Shown: positions 27,556 through 36,575, numbered from the stretch's first letter. The stretch is DNA of 64,000 nt from Saccharopolyspora ipomoeae (GCF_029952525.1 NZ_JASAOF010000008.1:62001-126000); one strand, 5' to 3'. Numbers and translations: made by a program. Notes: generated by a model not told the origin, from the letters alone.

Positions 27556-27812
27556 AGTTTTCATGAAAACTGCACTCTCCCACCACCCCCGACACCGAAG
27601 AACTCAAGTGCCCGAGTGAGCACAGTTTTCATGAAAACTGCACCCACCCACAAACCCCACCCCAGGCACACCGAGACCCCGAGGTGGGGGAAGTTTTCAT
27701 GAAAACTGTGCTCTCCCCGAGACCGAAGACGTCGAGGGTTTTCGGTGTGGAGTGGGGGAAGTTTTCATGAAAACTTCCCCCACTCATGAACCGGGAGGTT
27801 TTCATGAGAACT
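27556..27812. repeat. Palindrome array, core GTTTTCATGAAAAC, 68-bp period
   Basis: Cores start at 27557, 27625, 27693 and 27761, exactly 68 bp apart, then a variant (GTTTTCATGAGAAC) at 27798, 37 bp further. The copy at 27761 extends to a perfect 36-bp palindrome (27750-27785; arm GAGTGGGGGAAGTTTTCA). The copy at 27623 is an 18-bp perfect palindrome. The intervening 54-base stretches are largely different. The array fills the gap between bioN and vapC. It is not CRISPR: repeats are short and no cas genes are near. It may be a protein-binding or hairpin-forming array. Confidence 0.85.
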
Positions 27813-27859
27813 GCGCTCATGAAGGCCACTGGGCGAGGACCGTGACCGGGTCGACTTCG
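27783..27859 (-). pseudogene. Duplicated 3' end of the adjacent peptidyl-tRNA hydrolase gene
   Basis: This stretch matches 28614-28696 with three substitutions and a six-base deletion. Read on the minus strand it encodes VEVDPVTVLAQWPS and a stop, against TEVDPGTVTVLAQWPS at the end of the intact gene, so the deletion keeps frame. It lies directly behind vapC. The vapBC module is therefore bracketed by two copies of the same gene end, as if it was inserted there with restoration or duplication of the 3' end. Confidence 0.75.
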
Positions 27860-27874
27860 ACGGCGACCGAGAGA

Positions 27875-28282
27875 TCAGGCAGGTGAGGCCACGGGAATGC
27901 CGCTGGCCAGAGCTGCAGCTGCCAAACGGTCGTCGTACGTGATCAGCAGATCGGCATCGAGGGCGATGGCGGCCGCGAGGTGGATCGCGTCCAGCGAGCG
28001 GAGCCGATGCGGATCGACCCGCCTGGAGAGGTTCATGATCTCGAAGTCGAGCGGGTGCTCAGCCACACCGAGCATCGCGTTGCGGAGGTCGTCGGCAATC
28101 TCCTGATACGAAGCTTCCCGCGCGACTCGCAGCACGCGAGCGACTTCTGTCCACGCCAACGTGGCCGAGACGAGCAAAGCTCCCTGCCGATGAAGATCAT
28201 CGATCTCATCGACCAGAGCCAACGACTCCGCTTCGCGGACTACGCGCTTGATCAGCGCACTGCTGTCGAGGTAGACGCGCAC
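27875..28282 (-). CDS. vapC: PIN-domain toxin VapC
   Basis: This 135-residue PIN-domain ribonuclease has MRVYLDSSALIKRVV with the first acidic ligand Asp6, a Glu in TEVARVL, and the SLDAIHLAAAI plus LLITYDDRLAAAA segments with the remaining aspartates. VapC toxins cut tRNA or rRNA. GTG 28282 follows the antitoxin TAA with no gap (TAAGTG), the standard coupled order. The neighbouring duplication suggests acquisition as a module. Confidence 0.9.
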   Translation of the reverse strand: MRVYLDSSALIKRVVREAESLALVDEIDDLHRQGALLVSATLAWTEVARVLRVAREASYQEIADDLRNAMLGVAEHPLDFEIMNLSRRVDPHRLRSLDAIHLAAAIALDADLLITYDDRLAAAALASGIPVASPA

Positions 28283-28555
28283 TTAGAAGCGGTCCTCCCG
28301 GTCCAGCAGGTCGATCGACTTCTGCCCGGGGGCGAGTTCAACCGTAGGAACGACCCTGCGGTAGCTCCCGCGCGGAGGGAGGACCTTTCCGGAGGTCAAC
28401 AGGTGATCCCACTCGTGCTTGGGCTCGGACGTCGCCAAACCGAGGTAGCGATCGACCGCCTCGCGCAAGAGCTCCTGTTGTGATCGACCGGACCGCTCCG
28501 CCTCAGCGCGCAGAGCTTCCTCCGCCTCCGGGCGAAGTCGCAGGTTGAGTGCCAT
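28283..28555 (-). CDS. vapB: VapB-type antitoxin
   Basis: The 90-residue protein has an N-terminal ribbon-helix-helix (LNLRLRPEAEEALRAEAERSGRSQQELLREAVDRYL) and a C-terminal toxin-binding tail (LAPGQKSIDLLDREDRF). Such antitoxins repress their own operon. Two TGGTACCA palindromes directly upstream of its ATG are the likely operator. It overlaps or abuts nothing else than vapC. Confidence 0.86.
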   Translation of the reverse strand: MALNLRLRPEAEEALRAEAERSGRSQQELLREAVDRYLGLATSEPKHEWDHLLTSGKVLPPRGSYRRVVPTVELAPGQKSIDLLDREDRF

Positions 28556-28562
28556 ACCAAGA

Positions 28563-28594
28563 TGGTACCAATTGTGGAGTCACCTTTGGTACCA
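28563..28594 (-). promoter_or_regulatory. Likely vapBC operator, two TGGTACCA palindromes
   Basis: TGGTACCA occurs at 28563-28570 and 28587-28594, 24 bp apart centre to centre, seven bases and more upstream of the vapB ATG (minus strand). Paired palindromes at about two helical turns are common operators for ribbon-helix-helix antitoxins. Regulation is inferred from position. Confidence 0.5.
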
Positions 28595-28613
28595 CGATCA
28601 GGTGAGGGCGGTT

Positions 28614-28696
28614 CTCATGAACCGGGAGGTTTTCATGAGAACTGCGCTCACGAAGGCCACTGGGCGAGGACTGTGACCGTGCCCGGGTCGACCTCG
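28614..28696. repeat. Second copy of the gene-end duplication
   Basis: This is the intact counterpart of 27783-27859. It includes the last codons of the peptidyl-tRNA hydrolase gene, its stop at 28648-28650 and a downstream palindrome core variant GTTTTCATGAGAAC at 28629-28642. The offset between the copies is 831 bp, the length of the vapBC-bearing segment. Confidence 0.75.
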
Positions 28697-29451
28697 GTGA
28701 AGCCCGCGTCCCGGACCATCGCGACTCGGGACTTGCGCCAGGCCGTTTCGGGGTCGTCGCCGGGGTGGAGGTCGGCCCAGGTGTCCGGGGTGGCCTGGCG
28801 GACCGCGCAGGGGTAGCCGGCCGTGGCCCAGCGGCGGAGGTCCTCGTCGAGGCCCTCGCCGCGGAGCTGGGCGGCGAGGATCATCGTGGCGTGGCCGACC
28901 TGAGCGGCGGACTTGCCCGCGCTCATCGGGACGTCGGGGTTGAGCCACAGGACCGGGACGCCGTCCGGGACCGGGCCGGGCTCGTCGGCTTCGAGCTCGC
29001 TGCCGGAGATCTGCAGGCGGCTGAGCTCCTTGGGCATGTCGGCGACCCGCATCGGCAGCAGCGCGCGGACCTCGGCTCCGCCGACGTCGACGGTGATGCC
29101 GGGCAGCGCCTGCACCGCTTCCCAGTGCGCGCCGCGGGCGCGGCGGGTGACCTTGCGGATGCGGCCGGAGATCCAGCCGTGCATCGCCTCGTGCCACTCC
29201 CCGCCGGGAGCGCACCGCTCGTCGAGGCAGACCGCGAGCGCCGCCGCGGCGGCGGCCTCCAGCAGCGCCGTGCGGGCCGGGGGTTCGCGGCGCTCGATGC
29301 GCAGCACCATCGGCATCAGCACGACGTTGTCGGGGTCCTCGTCGGAGGTGTCCGCGGTGGCCTCGCCGGGCAGGGCGAGCCACCGGGCGTAGCGGGAGAC
29401 GAGCGGGTCGAGCACGGAAAGCGGCAACACGTCTCGCTCAACTCCCACCAC
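28648..29451 (-). CDS. PTH2-family peptidyl-tRNA hydrolase-like protein
   Basis: The 267-residue protein has a C-terminal half matching PTH2: VPMSAGKSAAQVGHATMILAA carries the conserved GK..AQ..HA pattern, followed by the end motif VDPGTVTVLAQWPS. PTH2 enzymes recycle peptidyl-tRNA in archaea and eukaryotes; actinobacteria carry longer versions of unknown role beside ordinary Pth. The N-terminal 130 residues have no clear family match. GTG 29451 lies 18 bases after the serB stop, so the two may be co-transcribed; an internal GTG eight codons on is also possible. Confidence 0.7.
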   Translation of the reverse strand: MVGVERDVLPLSVLDPLVSRYARWLALPGEATADTSDEDPDNVVLMPMVLRIERREPPARTALLEAAAAAALAVCLDERCAPGGEWHEAMHGWISGRIRKVTRRARGAHWEAVQALPGITVDVGGAEVRALLPMRVADMPKELSRLQISGSELEADEPGPVPDGVPVLWLNPDVPMSAGKSAAQVGHATMILAAQLRGEGLDEDLRRWATAGYPCAVRQATPDTWADLHPGDDPETAWRKSRVAMVRDAGFTEVDPGTVTVLAQWPS

Positions 29452-29469
29452 GCCGCAGGTGTTCCGGCA

Positions 29470-30714
<1,245 letters not shown>

Positions 30715-30791
30715 CTACCCGAGAAAGTGGACTCAGAAGGCGTGGGGACGGCCGCGGCCAAGCGGCGAAGCCGCTTTCTCCTCCACCCGGG

Positions 30792-30918
30792 CAGCTCGCA
30801 CCGCCGCGGGTTCTGAGGCGGTTCTCCTGCGAGGACGCCGCGACGCCGTGCATCGGCCACACATCAGGAGTGGCGCCCGGAGCAGGAGGACCGCCTCAGG
30901 TTCCGCTACCCGCACCGC
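30792..30918 (-). repeat. Structured dispersed element, copy 2
   Basis: On the minus strand this copy begins with GGTAGCGGAACCTGAG and ends with CTCAGAACCCGCGGCGGTGCG, matching copy 1 at 4881-5005 (one mismatch in each flank). Its stem is different: CTGAGGCGGTCCTCCTGC on the minus strand (30882-30899) pairs with 30813-30830 over 18 positions with one mismatch. It lies between serB and the end of ctaD, in the same orientation as those genes. A 65-codon open frame crosses it but looks incidental. Confidence 0.7.
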
Positions 30919-30953
30919 TGCGTTCGCCATTCCCTCACCTTCTGTAAACGCAA

Positions 30954-30984
30954 CGAGCCCCGGCGGGAAACCCGCCGGGGCTCG
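30954..30984. terminator. Terminator after ctaD
   Basis: A perfect 14-bp GC-rich stem (CGAGCCCCGGCGGG at 30954-30967 and its complement at 30971-30984) closes an AAA loop, 56 bp past the ctaD stop. There is no long T run, as usual in this phylum. Confidence 0.8.
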
Positions 30985-31039
30985 CCGTCGAGCTAGCCCT
31001 AGCCTGGCACAGCCGTGCCGTTCGGGGCTATCGACGAAA

Positions 31040-32830
31040 TCACTTCTCGGTGGTGTCGTCCCGATCCGAGTCGTCCTTGGTCTTGGGCGGCTGAGTCAGG
31101 GTGGCGGTACCGCCGGCACCTTCCTCGTGCTTGTGGGCCAAGGTCTTGCCGGTGAGCGACAGGTGCGCTTCCAGCCGCATCCGCTCGGAGATGTGCGGGT
31201 AGTGCAGCTCGAACGCCGGGCGCTCGGAGCGGATCCGCGGCAGCTCCTTGAAGTTGTGCCGCGGCGGCGGGCAGGAGGTCGCCCACTCCAGCGAGTTCCC
31301 GTAGCCCCACGGGTCGTCGACCTCGGCGACCTCGCCGTACCGGTAGCTCTTGAAGATGTTGTACAGGAACGGGAGCATCGAGGCGCCCAGGATGAACGCG
31401 CCGATCGTGGAGATCGTGTTCAGCGTGGTGAAGCCGTCGGACTCCAGGTAGTCGGCGTACCGGCGCGGCATGCCCTCGTTGCCCAGCCAGTGCTGGACCA
31501 GGAAGGTGCCGTGGAAGCCGATGAAGGTCAGCCAGAAGTGCAGCTTGCCCAGCCGCTCGTCCATCATCCGGCCCGTCATCTTCGGGAACCAGAAGTAGAT
31601 GCCGGCGAAGGTGGCGAACACGATCGTGCCGTAGAGCACGTAGTGGAAGTGCGCGACCACGAAGTAGGTGTCCGAGACGTGGAAGTCGACCGGCGGCATG
31701 GCCAGCAGGACACCGGTGAGACCACCGAAGAGGAAGGTGACCAGGAAGCCGACCGAGAAGATCATCGGCGTCTCGAAGGTCAGCTGCCCCTTCCACATGG
31801 TGCCGATCCAGTTGAAGAACTTCACACCGGTCGGGACCGCGATCAGGAACGTGGTGAACGCGAAGAACGGCAGCAGCACGGCGCCGGTGGCGTACATGTG
31901 GTGCGCCCAGACGACGACCGACAGCGCGGCGATGCCCAGGGTCGCGTAGACCAGACCCGAGTAGCCGAACAGCGGCTTGCGGCTGAACACCGGGAAGATC
32001 TCCGAGACGATGCCGAAGAACGGCAGCGCGACGATGTAGACCTCGGGGTGGCCGAAGAACCAGAACAGGTGCTGCCAGAGGATCACGCCGCCGTTGGCCG
32101 GGTCGAAGACGTGGGCACCGAGGTGCCGGTCGGCCATCAGGCCCATCAGGGCGGCGGTCAGGATCGGGAACGCCATCAGGATCAGCACGCTGGTGACCAT
32201 GATGTTCCAGGTGAAGATCGGCATCCGGAACATCGTCATGCCCGGCGCGCGCAGGCAGATCACGGTGGTCAGCATGTTGACCGCACCGAGGATCGTGCCC
32301 AGACCGGAGACGGCGAGACCGGCGATCCACATGTCCGCGCCGTGGCCCGGCGAGTGCAGGGCGTCCGACAGCGGGGTGTAGGCGAACCAGCCGAAGTCGG
32401 CCGCGCCACCCGGCAGCAGGAAGCCGCTGACGACCATGAGGCCGCCGAACAGGTAGAGCCAGTACCCGAACGCGTTCAGCCGCGGGAACGCGACGTCCGG
32501 CGAGCCGATCTGCAGCGGAAGGATGTAGTTCGCGAAGCCGAACAGGATCGGGGTCGCGTACAGCAGCAGCATGATCGTGCCGTGCATGGTGAACAGCTGG
32601 TTGTACTGCTCCTGCGACAGGAACTGAAGTCCCGGAACGGCCAACTCACCGCGGATCAGCATCGCCATCAGGCCGCCGACCAGGAAGAACGCGATCGAGG
32701 TGACCAGGTAGAGGATGCCGATCTGCTTGTGGTCCGTGGTGCGGAACATCCGCGCCAGGAACGACCCCTTGACCGTTTTGCGCACCGGATAGGGGCGCGT
32801 GGCGATCGGCTGTGGCGCGACGGCCGTCAC
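31040..32830 (-). CDS. ctaD: Cytochrome c oxidase subunit I (aa3 type)
   Basis: The protein has 596 residues and 12 membrane helices. It is the catalytic core of the aa3 oxidase, reducing O2 to water and pumping protons. Haem and CuB ligands lie in [31 protein letters not shown] (the His-Tyr crosslink region), WAHHMYATG and [14 protein letters not shown] 32830 is chosen because CAGGAGG lies eight bases upstream; a longer open frame has no family match. The order serB-ctaD is shared with mycobacteria (Rv3042c-Rv3043c). Subunits II and III are not nearby. Confidence 0.96.
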   Translation of the reverse strand: MTAVAPQPIATRPYPVRKTVKGSFLARMFRTTDHKQIGILYLVTSIAFFLVGGLMAMLIRGELAVPGLQFLSQEQYNQLFTMHGTIMLLLYATPILFGFANYILPLQIGSPDVAFPRLNAFGYWLYLFGGLMVVSGFLLPGGAADFGWFAYTPLSDALHSPGHGADMWIAGLAVSGLGTILGAVNMLTTVICLRAPGMTMFRMPIFTWNIMVTSVLILMAFPILTAALMGLMADRHLGAHVFDPANGGVILWQHLFWFFGHPEVYIVALPFFGIVSEIFPVFSRKPLFGYSGLVYATLGIAALSVVVWAHHMYATGAVLLPFFAFTTFLIAVPTGVKFFNWIGTMWKGQLTFETPMIFSVGFLVTFLFGGLTGVLLAMPPVDFHVSDTYFVVAHFHYVLYGTIVFATFAGIYFWFPKMTGRMMDERLGKLHFWLTFIGFHGTFLVQHWLGNEGMPRRYADYLESDGFTTLNTISTIGAFILGASMLPFLYNIFKSYRYGEVAEVDDPWGYGNSLEWATSCPPPRHNFKELPRIRSERPAFELHYPHISERMRLEAHLSLTGKTLAHKHEEGAGGTATLTQPPKTKDDSDRDDTTEK

Positions 32831-33199
32831 GGTGCCTCCTGCACTCCCTTGAAGCCTTCTCGGACCCGAACGAGGTCCGCCCCGACCCGGGTGGGCCGGT
32901 GTGACAGCATGCGATGCCCGGCAGGAACCCTGCACGACGAGCCGGTCGCGATGCCGCCGACTGCGGATACTAGTCCCGGGGTCCGGCCGGAGTTCGGCCG
33001 GGCCGTAGCCACCCTATTCATCGGGGCCCCGATCGTCACCCGCGGTGAGATCCATCAGACACAGCGCGACGTGGACGACGTCGCGCGCACCGGGCGCGAG
33101 GCGGACAGATAACCTACGTGGCAACAGGTCCGGCAGCCCACCTGCGTTCGCACCGGGCAGCCCTGGGACGACGTCCACCAGATCCTGGAGGGGAAGCAC
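32831..33199. other. Divergent intergenic region, no gene seen
   Basis: This 369-bp gap separates divergent ctaD and a lipoprotein gene and must hold both promoters. I see no convincing coding frame, RNA gene or strong inverted repeat; the frames crossing it lack good starts and family similarity. Confidence 0.5.
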
Positions 33200-33733
33200 G
33201 TGCGGAAGAGCACGATCATCGGCGCTGTGCTGGTCGGCGGTATCGCACTCGCGGGCTGCACACCGGCCGAGTACGACAGCGACCAGCCGCCGGCCCCGGG
33301 CACGCCGCCCGCCGACGCGCCGAAGATGGCCGGCCAGGCCTCGACCGGCCACGGCTCGACCGGCGAGAGCGGGGCGGCCGCGCAGCTGCTGAGCAACCGC
33401 CAGCAGGTGCTGGCGCTGGCCGAGCTCGCCGCCACGAAGGCCACCAGCCCGCAGGCCAAGGAGGTCGCCGCGGAGCTCCAGCAGTCGGCGACCGAGCAGG
33501 TCACCGAGCTGAAGCAGCTCGCCGGTGGCGCCACCGGCCAGGCCCCGGAGGCCGACGCCGCGCTGTCCGCGCTGAGCGGCGCGGCGTTCGACGCCCAGTG
33601 GAAGCAGAAGGTGCTCTCGCTGGTCGGCCAGGCCCCGGCGCTGGCCCAGGGCGACGCCGAGCTCTCCGAGCTCGCGACCGAGCTGACCACCGAGCAGCAG
33701 GAGATCACGGCGAAGCTCAACGCCATCGCCTGA
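33200..33733 (+). CDS. Secreted lipoprotein, DUF4142-like helical
   Basis: The 177-residue protein has a signal peptide and lipobox (MRKSTIIGAVLVGGIALAGC), with Cys20 as the lipid site. A 25-residue Pro/Ala/Ser-rich linker precedes a domain of amphipathic helices rich in Ala, Glu and Gln (LAELAATKATSPQAKEVAAEL, SATEQVTELKQLA). This resembles DUF4142/DUF305-type helical bundles, but the metal-binding residues of those families are not obvious. GTG 33200 follows GGAGGGGAAGC. A strong terminator follows, so it is probably monocistronic. Function unknown. Confidence 0.65.
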   Translation: MRKSTIIGAVLVGGIALAGCTPAEYDSDQPPAPGTPPADAPKMAGQASTGHGSTGESGAAAQLLSNRQQVLALAELAATKATSPQAKEVAAELQQSATEQVTELKQLAGGATGQAPEADAALSALSGAAFDAQWKQKVLSLVGQAPALAQGDAELSELATELTTEQQEITAKLNAIA

Positions 33734-33748
33734 TCCACGAGCTCTGCA

Positions 33749-33788
33749 GAAGAGGCACCCGCGAGTCGTCGCGGGTGCCTCTTCTTTT
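33749..33788 (+). terminator. Rho-independent terminator after the lipoprotein gene
   Basis: A perfect 16-bp stem (GAAGAGGCACCCGCGA and its complement) with a four-base GTCG loop at 33765-33768 is followed by TTTT. It lies 15 bp past the stop codon. Confidence 0.92.
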
Positions 33789-33805
33789 CGCTCTTCACGA
33801 GCCAA

Positions 33806-33834
33806 CCTACTGCGAGTAGGCTACTGCGGAGTAG
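33806..33834 (+). promoter_or_regulatory. Probable operator: two abutting palindromes before an SDR gene
   Basis: CCTACTGCGAGTAGG (33806-33820) is directly followed by CTACTGCGGAGTAG (33821-33834). Each has TACT and AGTA half-sites around a 3- or 4-base centre. They lie 28 bp before the SDR start, a typical place for a TetR-type repressor. A related TACT-N4-AGTA site lies before the acyl-CoA dehydrogenase pair at 55585-55596. Confidence 0.55.
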
Positions 33835-33861
33835 ATAGCGGGTTGACTCAAGGGAGAGCAG

Positions 33862-34734
33862 ATGCCGAACGTTGCCGGCAAGGTCGTCCTGATCACCGGG
33901 GCCGCGAGGGGGATCGGCGCCGAGACCGCGCGCGAGCTGGCCAAGCGCGGCGCCAAGCTCGCCCTGGTCGGCCTGGAGCCCGAGCAGCTGGCGGAGGTCG
34001 CCGCCGAGCTCGGCGAAGGTCACTTCTGGGCCGAGGCCGACGTCACGGACCCCGAGTCGCTGCAGACCGCGGTGGACGCGGCGCGCGAGAAGTTCGGCCG
34101 GATCGACGCGGCCATCGCCAACGCCGGCATCGCCCCGCTGGGCAGCATCCGCGAGAGCGATCCGCGCGGCTTCCTCAAGACCATGGACGTCAACGTCAAC
34201 GGCGTGTTCCACACCGCCCGCGCGGTGATGCCCGCCTTGGCCGAGTCGAAGGGGTACCTGCTGGTGGTGTCCTCGCTGTCGGCGTTCGCGCCGATCGGCG
34301 GCATGGCCGCCTACACGGCGAGCAAGGCCGCCTCCGAGGCGTTCGCCTCCGCGCTGCGCATGGAGGTGCTGCACCTGGGCGTCTCGGTGGGTTCGGCGCA
34401 CCCCTCGTGGATCGACACCGACCTGGTCCGCGAGGTCGCGGGCGATCTCAAGACCTTCACCGAGATGCGCAAGCGCCTGCCGTGGCCGATGCGCGCCATC
34501 ACCACCCCGGAGGCGTGCGCGCGGGCCTTCGCCCACGCCGTCGAGCGCCGCAAGCGCCGCGTCTACGTCCCGCGCGGCGTCATGCTCATGCACTGGCTGC
34601 GCAACGTGCCGGGATCGGCGCTGGTGGAGCTGTTCATGCGCCCGCAGCTGATCAAGCTCATCCCGCAGCTGGAGCAGGAGGTCCGCGAGCTCGGCCGCTA
34701 CATGAGCGAGCGGAACCAGAAGCTGAACTCCTGA
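33862..34734 (+). CDS. Short-chain dehydrogenase/reductase with C-terminal extension
   Basis: The protein has 290 residues. The NAD(P) site ITGAARGIGAETARELAKRG, the NAG motif (AIANAGIAPL), the catalytic serine (VVSSLSAF) and the YxxxK pair (YTASKAASEAF) are intact. After the Rossmann core there is a basic, partly hydrophobic extension (RRKRRVYVPRGVMLMHWLRN, then FMRPQLIKLIPQ) that may touch the membrane, as in actinobacterial SDRs for lipid substrates. RBS GGGAGAG precedes ATG 33862. Substrate unknown. Confidence 0.82.
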   Translation: MPNVAGKVVLITGAARGIGAETARELAKRGAKLALVGLEPEQLAEVAAELGEGHFWAEADVTDPESLQTAVDAAREKFGRIDAAIANAGIAPLGSIRESDPRGFLKTMDVNVNGVFHTARAVMPALAESKGYLLVVSSLSAFAPIGGMAAYTASKAASEAFASALRMEVLHLGVSVGSAHPSWIDTDLVREVAGDLKTFTEMRKRLPWPMRAITTPEACARAFAHAVERRKRRVYVPRGVMLMHWLRNVPGSALVELFMRPQLIKLIPQLEQEVRELGRYMSERNQKLNS

Positions 34735-34748
34735 TCCCCGCACTCGTC

Positions 34749-34927
34749 GGTCGGGGAAGTTTTCATGAAAACTTCCCCGACCACCCACCCAGAGGAAGTT
34801 TCGACTGAAACTTCCCCCGACGAACCCCGGACACCCCACCACCAGCACGTTCTCTCGGTTCTATGTGGTTGAGGTTTCAGTTGAACCTCGGTTCGGGGAC
34901 GTGGTGGGGGAAGTTCTCATGAAAACT
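34749..34927. repeat. Second palindrome cluster of the GTTTTCATGAAAAC family
   Basis: A perfect 34-bp palindrome spans 34749-34782 (arm GGTCGGGGAAGTTTTCA). At 34798 follows a variant with a different centre, GTTTCGACTGAAAC, inside the 22-bp repeat 34794-34815. Further looser variants lie at 34874 (GTTTCAGTTGAACC) and 34913 (GTTCTCATGAAAAC). Steps are 39, 76 and 39 bp. The cluster fills the gap between the SDR stop and the VanZ-like gene end, which are convergent. Confidence 0.75.
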
Positions 34928-34999
34928 GCGCGGGAGCCGGAACCCGGCCCCGAGGGCCGGTGGTCGGGATCGCGACGGGAGAGCTCCCGACCACCGGGG

Positions 35000-35821
35000 T
35001 CAGCGTGCGTTCTGCTGGCCGACCAGGGGGCGCTGCTGCGGGACGGTCCGCTGGTGCCCGAGCGGCCCCCGCTGCGGCAGCGCGGCGCGCGCCGGGTGGA
35101 ACACGTCGTGACCGGCCAGGACCGGGCGCTTGGCGAGCACCGGCTGCTGCGGGCCGACGGGACGGCGGCGCGGGAGGCTGCGGCGGCTCTGCGCGGCGGC
35201 CTGGTAGCACTGCCGCTCGTGCTCGATGCGGGCGATGAGCAGCCAGACCGTCGGATCCCCTTCGCCGGTGGGCCGGTGCTGCGGGCGGTTGGCGGGGCTG
35301 ATCCAGTACGGCAGCCGCACGATCATGCCGCCGAGGACGGCGCCGATGGTGTTGCACACGACGTCGTCGGCGGAGCAGACGCGGCCGCTGATGGCCACGA
35401 ACTGGATGGCCTCGATCGAGGTCGAGCACAGCATGCCGCCGACGGCGATCTTGGCGACGCTGTCGAACCACGGGAGCCGTTGCGGCACGAGCACGCTCAG
35501 CGGCAGCAGCAGCACGAGGTTGCCCGCCAGCTGCAGCCACGGCTGCGAATCACCGGGGGCCGCGCTGAGCGCTTCGGTGACGTCGTTGCCGATCTCGGGC
35601 CGGAACGGCTCCAGCGTCGGCACCTGGGGCGTGAAGACCAGGTAGCCCACGACGAGGATCGAGTAGGCCAGGGCTCCGTCGATCAGCGGTTCCCGCATCA
35701 CGAACGGCTCGGTCGAATAGCCGCGGAACACTCCGGATCCGCACCCCACGGCGAGCGCGACCAGGAGCAGCGTCGTCACCACGGGAACGAATCCGTCGAA
35801 TGCCACGAGAATCTGCTGCAC
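35000..35821 (-). CDS. VanZ-like membrane protein with basic Gln/Pro-rich tail
   Basis: The 273-residue protein has about five membrane helices. The VanZ-type core has NLVLLLPLSVLVPQRLPWF, STSIEAIQFVAISGR and a conserved acidic segment SADDVVCNTIGAVLGG. VanZ proteins can lower teicoplanin binding in enterococci, but most homologues have unknown roles. The last 90 residues are hydrophilic and rich in Arg, Gln and Pro, unusual for the family and possibly cytoplasmic. GTG 35821 starts at the first helix. Confidence 0.75.
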   Translation of the reverse strand: MQQILVAFDGFVPVVTTLLLVALAVGCGSGVFRGYSTEPFVMREPLIDGALAYSILVVGYLVFTPQVPTLEPFRPEIGNDVTEALSAAPGDSQPWLQLAGNLVLLLPLSVLVPQRLPWFDSVAKIAVGGMLCSTSIEAIQFVAISGRVCSADDVVCNTIGAVLGGMIVRLPYWISPANRPQHRPTGEGDPTVWLLIARIEHERQCYQAAAQSRRSLPRRRPVGPQQPVLAKRPVLAGHDVFHPARAALPQRGPLGHQRTVPQQRPLVGQQNAR

Positions 35822-36529
35822 GTCCGCCGCACTTCCTCTGGCAGCCAGCGCCAGGACTCAAGGCACGCGGTGAATCCTCAGCGGATCTACCGAATACCTG
35901 GAAACCGTTGGGAATTGTCATTTCCAGCGGTCGGCGTTGACCGAGATCTTCTGGGGTCTGCATCGGCCGGTGGCGGCCGGACGCCGCCTCGGGGTTTCGC
36001 GACGTCCGGCCGCCGGACCCCTGCCACCGCTGGGGCGGCAGGGCGGGGTTTCGCGACGTAGCAGGCCATTCGGCGGATTTGCGGGCCCTCGTCGGGGTAC
36101 GGGTCCCGGCTTCCGTCCGGCCGACCACGACGCGGTCCCCGCGACTGGTCTGGTGGTGTCCATCTGAATCGACTCCGTTCGCAGTGAAAGGTAACCGGAA
36201 TCGCAGGTCGAAAGACAGGCATGGCAAGAAGACGCCATAGCCCGAATAGCTCTCCACAATGGACGAGAACGGCCGCGAAAAGCGCCGTGAACTGCGAATC
36301 TGCAACGATCAAGTACCGGAGTCGTCGAACGAGTCCGAATATTCCCACAATTCCCAGCGCGCGCTCATTCGTGAATCCCGCGTAACCGCACGTGAACACG
36401 ACGACAAGTCCGTGAATAACGGGGAATCCCGCGGTGAACCCACCCGAAACGCAACCCGTGCCCCAACCGGACCGTGCCCCAACCGGACCGGGGCCCAACC
36501 TACCCCTACCGCCCCCGATTGACGAGAAC
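35822..36529. other. 708-bp gap with a low-GC patch, no supported gene
   Basis: From about 36160 to 36450 the base composition drops to roughly 55% GC, unlike the rest of the window. Open frames here (for example 36259-36522 plus strand) have near-random third positions and no recognisable domain. Two copies of GGGGTTTCGCGACGT lie near 35991 and 36049, and ACCGGACC-containing 15-bp tandem copies lie near 36460-36490. The gap precedes the VanZ-like gene (its promoter) and follows sdhB. Confidence 0.5.
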
Positions 36530-36559
36530 GGCCCACCGGCTCGTCAGAACCGGTGGGCC
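36530..36559. terminator. Probable terminator after sdhB
   Basis: A 10-bp stem GGCCCACCGG/CCGGTGGGCC with a ten-base loop (36540-36549) lies 17 bp past the sdhB stop. GACGAG/CTCGTC at 36521-36526 and 36540-36545 could form an alternative stem. Confidence 0.6.
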
Positions 36560-36575
36560 GCGGCGGTGCTCGTCG

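Noticed and set aside
27557..27811. CRISPR array
   Set aside because: The repeats are regularly spaced with dissimilar spacers, but each repeat is only 14-18 bp and fully palindromic, single copies lie elsewhere in the window, and no cas gene or leader is present.
30733..30930. 65-codon minus-strand gene between serB and ctaD
   Set aside because: The frame coincides with structured element copy 2, has no ribosome-binding site or family match, and reads through the conserved repeat flanks; it looks like an accidental open frame.
35887..36498. 203-residue minus-strand protein with one hydrophobic stretch
   Set aside because: Biased composition of random-frame type, no ribosome-binding site and no recognisable family.
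36259..36522. 87-residue hydrophilic protein
   Set aside because: Third codon positions are near random (about 58% G/C against about 90% in real genes here) and no domain is visible.
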